Positions 1 through 6,043 of a DNA stretch of 13,746 nt are shown one piece after another. This DNA is from Eubacterium sp. CAG:248 (GTDB lineage: Bacteria; Bacillota; Clostridia; Lachnospirales; Lachnospiraceae): the NCBI GenBank assembly GCA_000436475.1, contig FR886178.1:1-13746 (forward strand). Reading direction: 5' to 3'. The position numbers were made by a program, and so were the translations under genes. The notes below the pieces were generated by a model. It did no database searches and was not told where the DNA came from. It worked only from the letters and a program-made list of their open reading frames with translations. Numbering within the stretch: position 1 is the stretch's first letter; every line of letters begins with the position of its first letter.

Positions 1-21
1 GATTTTTGTTGCAGCTTTGTG

Positions 22-30
22 TGGTATAGT
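22..30 (+). promoter_or_regulatory. Possible extended -10 promoter for the histidine phosphatase gene
   Basis: TGGTATAGT at 22-30 fits an extended -10 element (TG, one base, TATAGT). The -35 area at the window edge is only a T run, so the match rests on the -10. Transcription from here would give a leader of roughly 80 nt before the phosphatase. Confidence 0.35.
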
Positions 31-119
31 GTGCAGGAAAAAACGATTTTAAATGTGCATATAGACAGCTGACAACACAATAGAGATAAATAATGAAAGT
101 AAGAAAAGGAATAAACAGA

Positions 120-674
120 ATGTTATATATAATGAGACATGGGAAAACAGACTGGAATGAACAGCATAAGCTGCAGGGAAGAACAGATATACCACTTAAT
201 GAAAATGGAATAGCTATGGCAAAAAAAGCAGCAGAAGAATATAGAGATATACATTTGGATATATGCTATTGCTCACCACTTAAAAGAGCAGAACAGACAG
301 CCAGGATAGTACTCTCTGGCAGAAAAACGCAAGTTCCTGTTGTCATAGATGACAGACTTATGGAAATGGGGTTTGGTGAATATGAGGGAGTACAGAATAG
401 TTTCAATATTTTAGATTGTAATGTAAATGTGTTATTTAGAAATCCAGACAGATATATAGCAGATAAGGGAGCTGAAAGTCTTGATGAGTTGTTTGAAAGA
501 ACAGGACAGTTCCTAGATGAAGTGATTCAGCCAGAGCTTGCAAAAGGAAGAGATATACTTATAGTTGGACATGGTGCGATGAACTCAAGTATTATATGTC
601 AGATAAGAGGTAAAACATATGCACATTTCTGGGATGAAGGAATTGAAAACTGCAGATTGAAGAGACTGATATAA
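120..674 (+). CDS. Histidine phosphatase family protein (phosphoglycerate mutase-like)
   Basis: This is a soluble branch-1 histidine phosphatase of 184 residues. From the start chosen here the catalytic RHG is at residues 6-8 (YIMRHGKTDWNE), the second Arg is in SPLKRAEQTA (R56), the probable acid is E82 in LMEMGFGEYEG, and the second catalytic His is H151 in VGHGAMN. The substrate (a sugar phosphate, phosphoglycerate or another phosphoester) cannot be read from sequence. The reading frame also has an ATG at 93, but AAAGGA at 105-110 lies 9 nt before the ATG at 120, and family members start just before the RHG motif, so 120 is preferred. The C-terminus stops soon after the last helix (ENCRLKRLI). 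Another frame continues with a protein-like tail, so a small frameshift is possible. It appears to be a single-gene unit. Confidence 0.9.
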   Translation: MLYIMRHGKTDWNEQHKLQGRTDIPLNENGIAMAKKAAEEYRDIHLDICYCSPLKRAEQTARIVLSGRKTQVPVVIDDRLMEMGFGEYEGVQNSFNILDCNVNVLFRNPDRYIADKGAESLDELFERTGQFLDEVIQPELAKGRDILIVGHGAMNSSIICQIRGKTYAHFWDEGIENCRLKRLI

Positions 675-731
675 AAATAATTAAAAATATATGAAATGTG
701 CACATATAGCATATGAATATTCTTGTTAATA

Positions 732-740
732 TGATACAAT
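732..740 (+). promoter_or_regulatory. Possible extended -10 promoter for the CBS-domain gene
   Basis: TGATACAAT at 732-740 fits an extended -10 (TG, one base, TACAAT); no good -35 is seen 16-18 nt upstream. A nearly identical GTTAATATGATA element precedes the rhodanese/TtcA-like gene near 4458. A second TATAAT at 772-777 also lacks a -35. Confidence 0.35.
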
Positions 741-824
741 GTTTACACTAAAATGTGTTAGAAAATATACATATAATTGTTTGCACGTTGCAGTATTGGA
801 AAAAGAGTTAAGTGGAGGATGAAT

Positions 825-1277
825 ATGAACATTTCATTTTTTTTACAACCTAAGTGTAAGGTAGCATATATATATAATAATGATACATTGAGGCAGGGAC
901 TGCAGAAGATGAATTATTATGGTTATTCAGCGATACCTGTGCTTGATGAGGAAGAACGTTATGTAGGAACTATAACAGAAGGCGATTTTTTATGGCATAT
1001 ATGCAGGATTAACCAGAATAATGGATTGAGTATAGATGTAAAGGAACTTGAGAAAAAGAAGGTCGATGAGTTGTATTTCAGAAGAAATTATCCTAGTGTT
1101 AAAGTAGACACATCTATGGAGGAACTTTTCGAGAAAATTACCAACCAGAACTTTGTTCCAGTTACAGATGACAGAGGCATATTCATAGGTATTATAACAA
1201 GAAAGGACATTATTACATATCTTTCAGCTAAGAAGAAAGAACCAAAGATGTCATATTCGTATCAGATTACAGTGTAA
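825..1277 (+). CDS. Protein with two CBS domains
   Basis: The 150-residue soluble protein is almost entirely a tandem CBS (Bateman) module: CBS1 about residues 10-60 (AIPVLDEEERYVGTITEGD) and CBS2 about 77-136 (FVPVTDDRGIFIGIITRKDI). Such modules bind adenine nucleotides (AMP, ATP, SAM or related) and act as energy or metabolite sensors; stand-alone forms usually regulate a partner by contact. No catalytic or DNA-binding domain is attached, so the partner is unknown. The frame is open from a TTG at 777, but GGAGG at 814-818 sits 6 nt before the ATG at 825, which decides the start. bioB follows 116 nt later from its own promoter, so the two are probably separate transcription units. Confidence 0.87.
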   Translation: MNISFFLQPKCKVAYIYNNDTLRQGLQKMNYYGYSAIPVLDEEERYVGTITEGDFLWHICRINQNNGLSIDVKELEKKKVDELYFRRNYPSVKVDTSMEELFEKITNQNFVPVTDDRGIFIGIITRKDIITYLSAKKKEPKMSYSYQITV

Positions 1278-1310
1278 AATGTCAACTTACAATACCAGGC
1301 AGTTGACAAT
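1278..1310 (+). promoter_or_regulatory. Candidate BirA-type operator upstream of bioB
   Basis: An inverted repeat, AATGTCAACT (1278-1287) and AGTTGACAAT (1301-1310), matches at 9 of 10 paired positions with a 13-nt spacer. The right arm contains the -35 of the bioB promoter. Half-site and layout resemble BirA dyads of Firmicutes (TTGTTAACC / GGTTAACAA type), and the gene served is bioB. The match to consensus is partial, so the BirA assignment is inference. Confidence 0.5.
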
Positions 1311-1331
1311 AAGCTTTCATACTTTTATACT
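1303..1331 (+). promoter_or_regulatory. Strong sigma-A promoter of bioB
   Basis: TTGACA at 1303-1308 and TATACT at 1326-1331 are separated by exactly 17 nt. This is the best housekeeping promoter match in the window. The leader would be about 55 nt and contains a short inverted repeat (CGCTT, 5 nt, AAGCG at 1346-1360). Confidence 0.75.
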
Positions 1332-1393
1332 TATTAGCATATAAGCGCTTTATATAAGCGTATTTTATGACAACAAGGGAGAGTATAAGTATT

Positions 1394-2389
1394 ATGTCAG
1401 AAACAGCTATTGAACAAATGTTGGATAATTGGAACGAAGAGCATATATTAACGAAGGAAGAGGCTCTTGATATACTTAATCTGCCGGATGATAAGCTTGA
1501 TAAGCTTATAAGCACGGCATATGGATTGAGGTTAAAGTACAAAGGAAAGAAAGTAAGCATACAGCTTTTAACCAATGTAAGAAGTGGCAATTGTTCACAG
1601 AATTGTGCCTATTGTGCGCAGTCATGTGAATCACATGCGGATATAGAAAAGTATAGAAGAGTATCAGATGAGAAGCTTTATGGTGATAATGATCTAGTAG
1701 ATGAAAAACATCTTGCAAGACATTGCATAGGACTAAGTGGAATAAGCTTTACAGATGCTGAAATAGAAGATCTTGCAGAAAGAATCCGTAAAATGAAGAA
1801 GAATGATACCCAGATATGTTGTTCTATAGGTTTTCTTACAGAAAAACAGGCAAGGATGCTTAAAGAAGCCGGACTTAACAGAATTAACCACAATCTTAAC
1901 AGCAGCCGTTCATTTTATCCTAATATATGTACAACACATACATATGATCAAAGGATTAAAAACATACATATGTTAAAAAATATTGGCTTTGAAATGTGTT
2001 GTGGTGGAATAATAGGCATGGGTGAAAGTAAGAGTGATGTTGTGGACATGCTCATGGATATCAGAGAAATCAATCCAGAATCAGTTCCTATTAATTTTCT
2101 TCTCCCTATAAAGGGAACAAGACTTGCAGACAGGGATATATCAGGACTTACTCAGGAGTACTGTCTGAAAGTTCTATGTCTTGCAAGACTTATGGTACCT
2201 AAGTCAGATATAAGATGTGCAGCAGGAAGAGAGGTATACTTTAAGGGTATAGAACCGACATTGTTTAAGGTGGTTGATTCAATATTCGCATCAGGATACC
2301 TTACAGCAGGTGGACAGGGAATAGATGATACAATTAAGATGATAGAACAGGCAGGATTCACAGGCGAAGTTGAGAGTACTGACAGATAA
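1394..2389 (+). CDS. bioB: Biotin synthase (radical SAM), anaerobe-type cysteine pattern
   Basis: BioB inserts sulfur into dethiobiotin to make biotin, using a radical-SAM [4Fe-4S] cluster and an auxiliary Fe-S cluster. From the start used here (331 residues) the radical-SAM cysteines are C67, C71 and C74 (CSQNCAYC). Auxiliary-cluster positions are C111 (ARHCIG), C142/C143 (QICCSIG) and C202/C203 (MCCGGIIGMGES), plus R274 in IRCAAGRE, which aligns with the unusual Arg ligand of E. coli BioB. C275 directly follows that Arg. The dethiobiotin motif reads NHNLN instead of the usual NHNLD. The frame is open from ATG 1367, but AGGGAGAG at 1376-1383 points to ATG 1394. No bioA, bioD or bioF is nearby, so the cell may use dethiobiotin made elsewhere. 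Expression probably responds to BirA. Confidence 0.93.
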   Translation: MSETAIEQMLDNWNEEHILTKEEALDILNLPDDKLDKLISTAYGLRLKYKGKKVSIQLLTNVRSGNCSQNCAYCAQSCESHADIEKYRRVSDEKLYGDNDLVDEKHLARHCIGLSGISFTDAEIEDLAERIRKMKKNDTQICCSIGFLTEKQARMLKEAGLNRINHNLNSSRSFYPNICTTHTYDQRIKNIHMLKNIGFEMCCGGIIGMGESKSDVVDMLMDIREINPESVPINFLLPIKGTRLADRDISGLTQEYCLKVLCLARLMVPKSDIRCAAGREVYFKGIEPTLFKVVDSIFASGYLTAGGQGIDDTIKMIEQAGFTGEVESTDR

Positions 2390-2433
2390 AAAATATAGTG
2401 ATGTCAACGTAAGTTGACATCACTATATTTTTT
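2388..2433. terminator. Bidirectional terminator between bioB and the chemoreceptor gene
   Basis: A perfect 21-bp inverted repeat (2388-2408 and 2413-2433) has a 4-nt GTAA loop. The arms begin and end in A6/T6, so a U tract follows the stem on either strand. It overlaps the bioB stop codon and touches the stop of the convergent gene, so it can serve both. Confidence 0.92.
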
Positions 2434-3208
2434 ATTCTTTATCCAGAGAGGTAATAGTCTGTGTGACTTCGTTAATAGCTTTTTTGATATCATCGCTTGC
2501 CTCGCCCATACCTTTTGCAAGCTTCTGGACTTCAACAGCAACAACAGCGAAACCTCTTCCGGTATCGCCAGCTCTTGCAGCTTCAATAGATGCGTTAAGA
2601 GCGAGTATATTCTGACGTTTACTAAAACCATCAATCTGTTTTACTTTATCATTGGCAGTCTGCAGCTGTTCGGCAGCATTGCTTATGCCGGTCTTTAATT
2701 CAGAAAGAATATGTGAATTCTGGTATGAAGTATAGCTTGCACGCACAAACATATTGATAACATCACCAAGAAGGTCAGCAGATGCGTGGATTTCTTCACT
2801 CGTCTTTACATTAACCTTTTGGAGTGCAGCTATATATTTATCTTCATCAATTCCAAGCTCTCTTGCAGTAGCACGGAACTTATTTTCATCAGGATGTTCA
2901 GGGAGAACCTGGCCGCCTATTATGCTTCCAAGTACTGTACCATCATCCAGTGTTATAGGAATACCAAAATCAACAAGTCCGGCATGGCAAGGATATACAC
3001 CATGTCCTTCACGGTCACACTTTTCACATCGCTTTTTGCCTTCTGGACAACCTCTCGTCAGGTCTATACAGAACTCAGTGAAGTTATAGCAGTCGCTTAT
3101 ATATTTACCATCAGATCCGACAGCTACTGTAGCGAGTCCTGTACTTTTAGCCCAGTTAGACATAATCTGTTCGAACTTATTCATATCACAAAAATCTTGT
3201 ATTTTCAT
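2432..3208 (-). CDS. Soluble PocR-domain mini methyl-accepting chemotaxis protein
   Basis: The 258-residue protein has no membrane segment. Residues about 8-155 are a PocR-type sensor with a Cys set (C40, C47, C54, C61, C64, C74), including CPEGKKRCEKCD, PCHAGLVDF and GSIIGGQVLP. PocR domains are known as small-molecule sensors; the Cys set could hold a metal or sense redox. Residues about 155-258 form a short MCP signalling hairpin whose tip, LNASIEAARAGDTGRGFAVV (204-223), is the CheA/CheW contact region. The family's usual ADEV reads AVEV here. The arms are short and unequal (about 50 residues in, 37 out), far below standard MCP length. ACCTCC at 3217-3222 (GGAGGT on this strand) lies 8 nt before the ATG. 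It likely feeds a cytoplasmic signal to the chemotaxis array of a motile cell, but partners are not in the window. Confidence 0.88.
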   Translation of the reverse strand: MKIQDFCDMNKFEQIMSNWAKSTGLATVAVGSDGKYISDCYNFTEFCIDLTRGCPEGKKRCEKCDREGHGVYPCHAGLVDFGIPITLDDGTVLGSIIGGQVLPEHPDENKFRATARELGIDEDKYIAALQKVNVKTSEEIHASADLLGDVINMFVRASYTSYQNSHILSELKTGISNAAEQLQTANDKVKQIDGFSKRQNILALNASIEAARAGDTGRGFAVVAVEVQKLAKGMGEASDDIKKAINEVTQTITSLDKE

Positions 3209-3338
3209 AAAACAACACCTCCAGTTGTATTATTTATTGTAAAATAATATGATGCAGGCATTAGAATACCTGCGCTCATAATATCATCAAAATATATCAG
3301 TAGATAAACTAAATTAAGCTCTTTTTTATTATATAATT

Positions 3339-3366
3339 ATATCGTCAAATTTTCTAGTTAAATTTA
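3339..3366 (-). promoter_or_regulatory. Candidate sigma-D/sigma-28 (flagellar) promoter of the chemoreceptor
   Basis: On the minus strand TAAA (3363-3366) is followed after 16 nt by GACGATAT (3339-3346). The motility sigma factor consensus is TAAA, about 15 nt, GCCGATAT; the -10 matches 7 of 8. The downstream gene being a chemotaxis receptor makes the assignment plausible. The leader would be about 120 nt. Confidence 0.5.
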
Positions 3367-3434
3367 TATCAAATTAGAGAGAATAGCTGATATCAATAAT
3401 AAAAAAGTTAAAAACAGATAGAGTTATGCAATTA

Positions 3435-3465
3435 TTGACCTATTTGGGATATTTGGTAATATAAT
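3435..3465 (+). promoter_or_regulatory. Possible promoter of the two-HTH regulator
   Basis: TTGACC (3435-3440) and TATAAT (3460-3465) are individually good, but 19 nt apart. TAATAT at 3457-3462 gives a 16-nt spacer. Either could serve the gene starting at 3550. Confidence 0.45.
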
Positions 3466-3549
3466 AAAATTTTCATAAGAAATGTTGGAAAAAAATGGAA
3501 TTAAAGTCTGCAGTTATGTGGACTGTAATTTACTATGAGGATAAAGTAA

Positions 3550-4233
3550 ATGGACAGCATGCATTATGAAGATTTATGTGAAAGAATGAAAAATTATAGA
3601 AAAAAGCTCGGCTTTAATCAGACTGAAATGGGGAAGAGGCTTGGTATATCCCAGGATGATTATTCAAAGCGTGAAAATGGGCATATTATTATATCTTTTA
3701 AAAATATAAAAGCATTGCAGGAGCTGGGTGCAGACATAGATGAGCTGGTGTGTGGAAGTAAGAATGATGTGCATACGGAAGATCTTGATATTATTATGAA
3801 TGAATATGATGATAGCAGTAAGCCTTTTGCTATGAAAATTATTGCTGAAAGTATAATGCATTACCGTAATAATGATATATTAAGAGGAAAAAATGTAACC
3901 GATGATGATGTACTGCTTGATTATATGTTAAAGCAGTGGGATGGATTTTCAATGCTGGAATATGTAAGAACGGTTTTGCATTATTCGCAGGATACTATGT
4001 CCGAAAAACTTTGTCTGCCAAGGAAAAAATATCGTAAATATGAAAAGGAGCAGGAATATCCAGATGCTGAGGCACTTGTCCGCATGTATAACTTATATAA
4101 CTGCAGGCCTTCCATGTATCTTAATATGTATGACAGAAGATATTATGCCATGCAGCGCATATGGGTGGACTTCAGTAAGGAGCAGAAGGACAAGGTAAAG
4201 CAGATGGGATGTGCCGTTAGAAGTATATTGTAA
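3550..4233 (+). CDS. XRE-family regulator with two HTH domains
   Basis: The 227-residue protein has a clear Cro/C1-type HTH at residues about 8-66 (MKNYRKKLGFNQTEMGKRLG, then YSKRENG). A second, more diverged HTH of the same type lies at about 136-190 (VRTVLHYSQDTMSEKLCLPR, then KYRKYEKEQEYPDAEAL). The acidic linker between (about 70-130) is mostly helical by composition. It has no signal peptide or membrane segment, so it is a cytoplasmic DNA-binding regulator; target and effector are unknown. GAGG at 3537-3540 stands 9 nt before the ATG. ATG 3559 is a weaker alternative. The gene is alone, between its own promoter and a strong terminator, and is divergent from the chemoreceptor, but nothing shows that it controls that gene. 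Confidence 0.82.
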   Translation: MDSMHYEDLCERMKNYRKKLGFNQTEMGKRLGISQDDYSKRENGHIIISFKNIKALQELGADIDELVCGSKNDVHTEDLDIIMNEYDDSSKPFAMKIIAESIMHYRNNDILRGKNVTDDDVLLDYMLKQWDGFSMLEYVRTVLHYSQDTMSEKLCLPRKKYRKYEKEQEYPDAEALVRMYNLYNCRPSMYLNMYDRRYYAMQRIWVDFSKEQKDKVKQMGCAVRSIL

Positions 4234-4300
4234 AATCAGCAGATAGAAAAGACCTGCTTATAATAAATATTATGAATTTATCAGGTAAAGATAAAGCTGC

Positions 4301-4356
4301 CCTCTGGTCAGATCTGGATTATATCAAGGTCTGACCAGAGGCTTTTTATATTTTTT
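4301..4356 (+). terminator. Intrinsic terminator after the two-HTH regulator
   Basis: CCTCTGGTCAGA (4301-4312) pairs perfectly with TCTGACCAGAGG (4330-4341) over 12 bp, with a 17-nt loop, followed by CTTTTTATATTTTTT. It lies 67 nt past the stop codon. Confidence 0.88.
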
Positions 4357-4400
4357 GATGCATTTGAAACATTATAAATGTATGAAACAGATGTAATGTA

Positions 4401-4452
4401 GGTGTAATAATATAGGTGCAATAACACTAAAAATATAGAATCGGTGCAAGAA
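4401..4452 (+). repeat. Three GGTGYAA direct repeats before the rhodanese/TtcA-like gene
   Basis: GGTGTAATAA (4401-4410), GGTGCAATAA (4415-4424) and GGTGCAAGAA (4443-4452) start 14 and 28 nt apart. They lie just upstream of the presumed -10, so they could be regulator binding sites. No known regulator is recognised. Confidence 0.4.
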
Positions 4453-4463
4453 ATATGTTAATA

Positions 4464-4474
4464 TGATATAAAAT
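4464..4474 (+). promoter_or_regulatory. Probable extended -10 promoter for the rhodanese/TtcA-like operon
   Basis: TGATATAAAAT at 4464-4474 gives TG, one base, TATAAA. The -35 position 17 nt upstream reads GTGCAA (4444-4449), inside the third GGTGYAA repeat. The start codon follows 45 nt later. Confidence 0.45.
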
Positions 4475-4518
4475 GCAAAATGAAAATGCGATATAAGAAA
4501 TGGGGACTATAAACTACA

Positions 4519-5733
4519 ATGAGAACAGTACAACAGCTTTATGATGATAAAAGAGATAAAGTTATTATTGATATAAGAGATAAAGAAGAATATGATAAGG
4601 AAACTATGGATTCAGCTGTCCAGTATTTCTGGGAAGATATGATGAATGACCTCAAGATGGATAATATAAGTGGAAGAGAGAAGTTTCTTAATACATACTC
4701 AAAGAAAGTTCCTATATATCTGTTATGTTATTCAGGACAGAAAAGTGAAGAACTTGAAGATACACTTGAACAGATGGGGTATGAGGCATATAGCATAGAT
4801 GGTGGATTTGTGGCATATCTTAAGTGGAAGTTCACACAATATATAAAAGAGGATGAGAATGAAAACGCCAATGAAGTAAAAGACCATGTTAAAGAGATAG
4901 AAAGAAGCATAGTAAAGAAGTTCAGGAAGCCTATATGGAGAAAGTTCACACAGGCACTTAACGAATATGATCTTATACAGGATGGAGATAAGATAGCAGT
5001 CTGTATATCAGGTGGTAAGGATTCTATGCTTATGGCGAAGCTCTTTCAGGAACTTAAAAGACATGGAAAGAATAACTTTGACCTTGTTTTTCTTGTTATG
5101 AATCCAGGATATAATGAACTTAATTATAATGTTATACTAAACAATGCAAAGATTTTAGACATACCTGTAACAGTGTTTAAAACAGAGATATTTGACACGG
5201 TAGTTGATATAACTGAATCTCCATGTTATCTATGTGCAAGAATGCGGAGAGGATATCTTTACAGCAAAGCAAAAGAGCTTGGATGCAATAAAATAGCACT
5301 TGGGCATCATTATGATGATGTTATAGAAACTATTCTTATGGGAATGTTATATGGAGCACAGATACAGACTATGATGCCAAAGCTTCATAGCACGAACTTT
5401 GAGGGAATGGAGCTTATAAGACCTATGTATCTTATAAGGGAGGCAGATATTATTCACTGGAAGGACTATAATAAGCTTCAGTTTATACAATGTGCATGCC
5501 GTTTTACAGAAGGCTGCGCCTCATGTGGTGGAACTGGAAAGGGCTCTAAGAGGGCTGAGATAAAACAGCTTATCAGGGATTTAACGAAGGTAAGTCCATA
5601 TATAGAGAAAAATATATTCAGAAGTGTTGAAAATGTTAATCTGGATACCGTTATTGCATATAAGCAGCACGGAGAAAAACACAGCTTTCTAGATACTTAT
5701 GAGAATAATAAGCAGGCCGCAGGCGATGAATAG
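4519..5733 (+). CDS. Rhodanese fused to a TtcA/TilS-family PP-loop tRNA-modifying enzyme
   Basis: The 404-residue cytoplasmic protein joins two domains. Residues about 1-108 are a rhodanese (DIRDKEEY; active-loop Cys C70 in LLCYSGQKSEE; GYEAYSIDGGF), which carries sulfur as persulfide. Residues about 130-380 are an N-type ATP pyrophosphatase of the TtcA group: PP-loop SGGKDSM (164-170), CYLC at C236/C239, and LGHHYDDVIET (261-271). TtcA adenylates and thiolates C32 of tRNA using an Fe-S cluster. Cys C325, C327, C333 and C336 (CACRFTEGCASC) form a further cluster near where TtcA's third cluster ligand is expected. The fusion suggests in-cis sulfur delivery, which is inference. Annotation as tRNA-lysidine synthetase would be a family-level mislabel. 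The Shine-Dalgarno site is weak (GGGG at 4502-4505, 13 nt away). The DUF6472-like gene follows after 50 nt. Confidence 0.85.
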   Translation: MRTVQQLYDDKRDKVIIDIRDKEEYDKETMDSAVQYFWEDMMNDLKMDNISGREKFLNTYSKKVPIYLLCYSGQKSEELEDTLEQMGYEAYSIDGGFVAYLKWKFTQYIKEDENENANEVKDHVKEIERSIVKKFRKPIWRKFTQALNEYDLIQDGDKIAVCISGGKDSMLMAKLFQELKRHGKNNFDLVFLVMNPGYNELNYNVILNNAKILDIPVTVFKTEIFDTVVDITESPCYLCARMRRGYLYSKAKELGCNKIALGHHYDDVIETILMGMLYGAQIQTMMPKLHSTNFEGMELIRPMYLIREADIIHWKDYNKLQFIQCACRFTEGCASCGGTGKGSKRAEIKQLIRDLTKVSPYIEKNIFRSVENVNLDTVIAYKQHGEKHSFLDTYENNKQAAGDE

Positions 5734-5783
5734 AATAAATTAAAATAAGCTGTTAAATACAATGACAGGAGAGGAAGATAAAT

Positions 5784-5969
5784 ATGGCAGTAGCACGTTA
5801 TAACTGTGATTATTGTAATAATATGGTATATGATGAGGAAATGGAAGAATATGTATGCGATGTAGATATGGATGAGGATGACTATGCCAGATTGTTAACA
5901 TCAGAATACAGAGAATGTCCGTACTACCAGAGCAATGATGAATATAAAGTAGTAAGACATCAGATGTAA
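5784..5969 (+). CDS. Small four-Cys protein, DUF6472-like
   Basis: This 61-residue acidic protein has Cys at 8, 11, 25 and 45 (NCDYC, YVCDVDMDEDD, RECPYY) and ends EYKVVRHQM. The pattern and length match my memory of the DUF6472 family of Clostridia (CDYC, DEDE-rich centre, CPYY, DEY.IVR), which has no known function. Four cysteines suggest a small zinc- or Fe-S-binding fold. AGGAGAGG at 5767-5774 lies 9 nt before the ATG. It follows the rhodanese/TtcA-like gene by 50 nt with no promoter between and ends in a terminator, so it is the second gene of that operon; a role in tRNA thiolation is a guess from position only. Confidence 0.83.
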   Translation: MAVARYNCDYCNNMVYDEEMEEYVCDVDMDEDDYARLLTSEYRECPYYQSNDEYKVVRHQM

Positions 5970-5988
5970 GTGTAATGTCTGATTTTTT
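5959..5988 (+). terminator. Weak intrinsic terminator at the end of the DUF6472-like gene
   Basis: ATCAGATGT (5959-5967) pairs with ATGTCTGAT (5975-5983) over 9 bp with two G-U pairs and a 7-nt loop, followed by a T run to 5988. The stem overlaps the stop codon. It may only attenuate, since no promoter is evident before the next gene. Confidence 0.55.
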
Positions 5989-6043
5989 CAAAAAATAAAG
6001 AGAAAAAGAGAAAATAGGAAAAAGAAGAAAGAGGTGAAAATAA

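Larger units (their letters stand above)
3223..3549. other. Intergenic region between divergent chemoreceptor and HTH regulator genes
   Basis: This 327-nt gene-free stretch is very AT-rich. I see a short hairpin (GCAGGCATT at 3254-3262 and AATACCTGC at 3265-3273, one mismatch) in the probable leader of the minus-strand gene, a sigma-D-like promoter at 3339-3366 on the minus strand, and a plus-strand promoter near 3435-3465. No small ORF or known riboswitch is recognisable. Confidence 0.6.

Noticed and set aside
2786..3247. 153-residue plus-strand frame opposite the chemoreceptor
   Set aside because: The minus strand has a clear PocR-MCP protein with a GGAGG site; the plus frame has no domain match and is a shadow.
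3254..3273. GCAGGCATT/AATACCTGC hairpin as a riboswitch or terminator
   Set aside because: The stem is short with a 2-nt loop and no U tract on either strand, and no riboswitch core is visible nearby.
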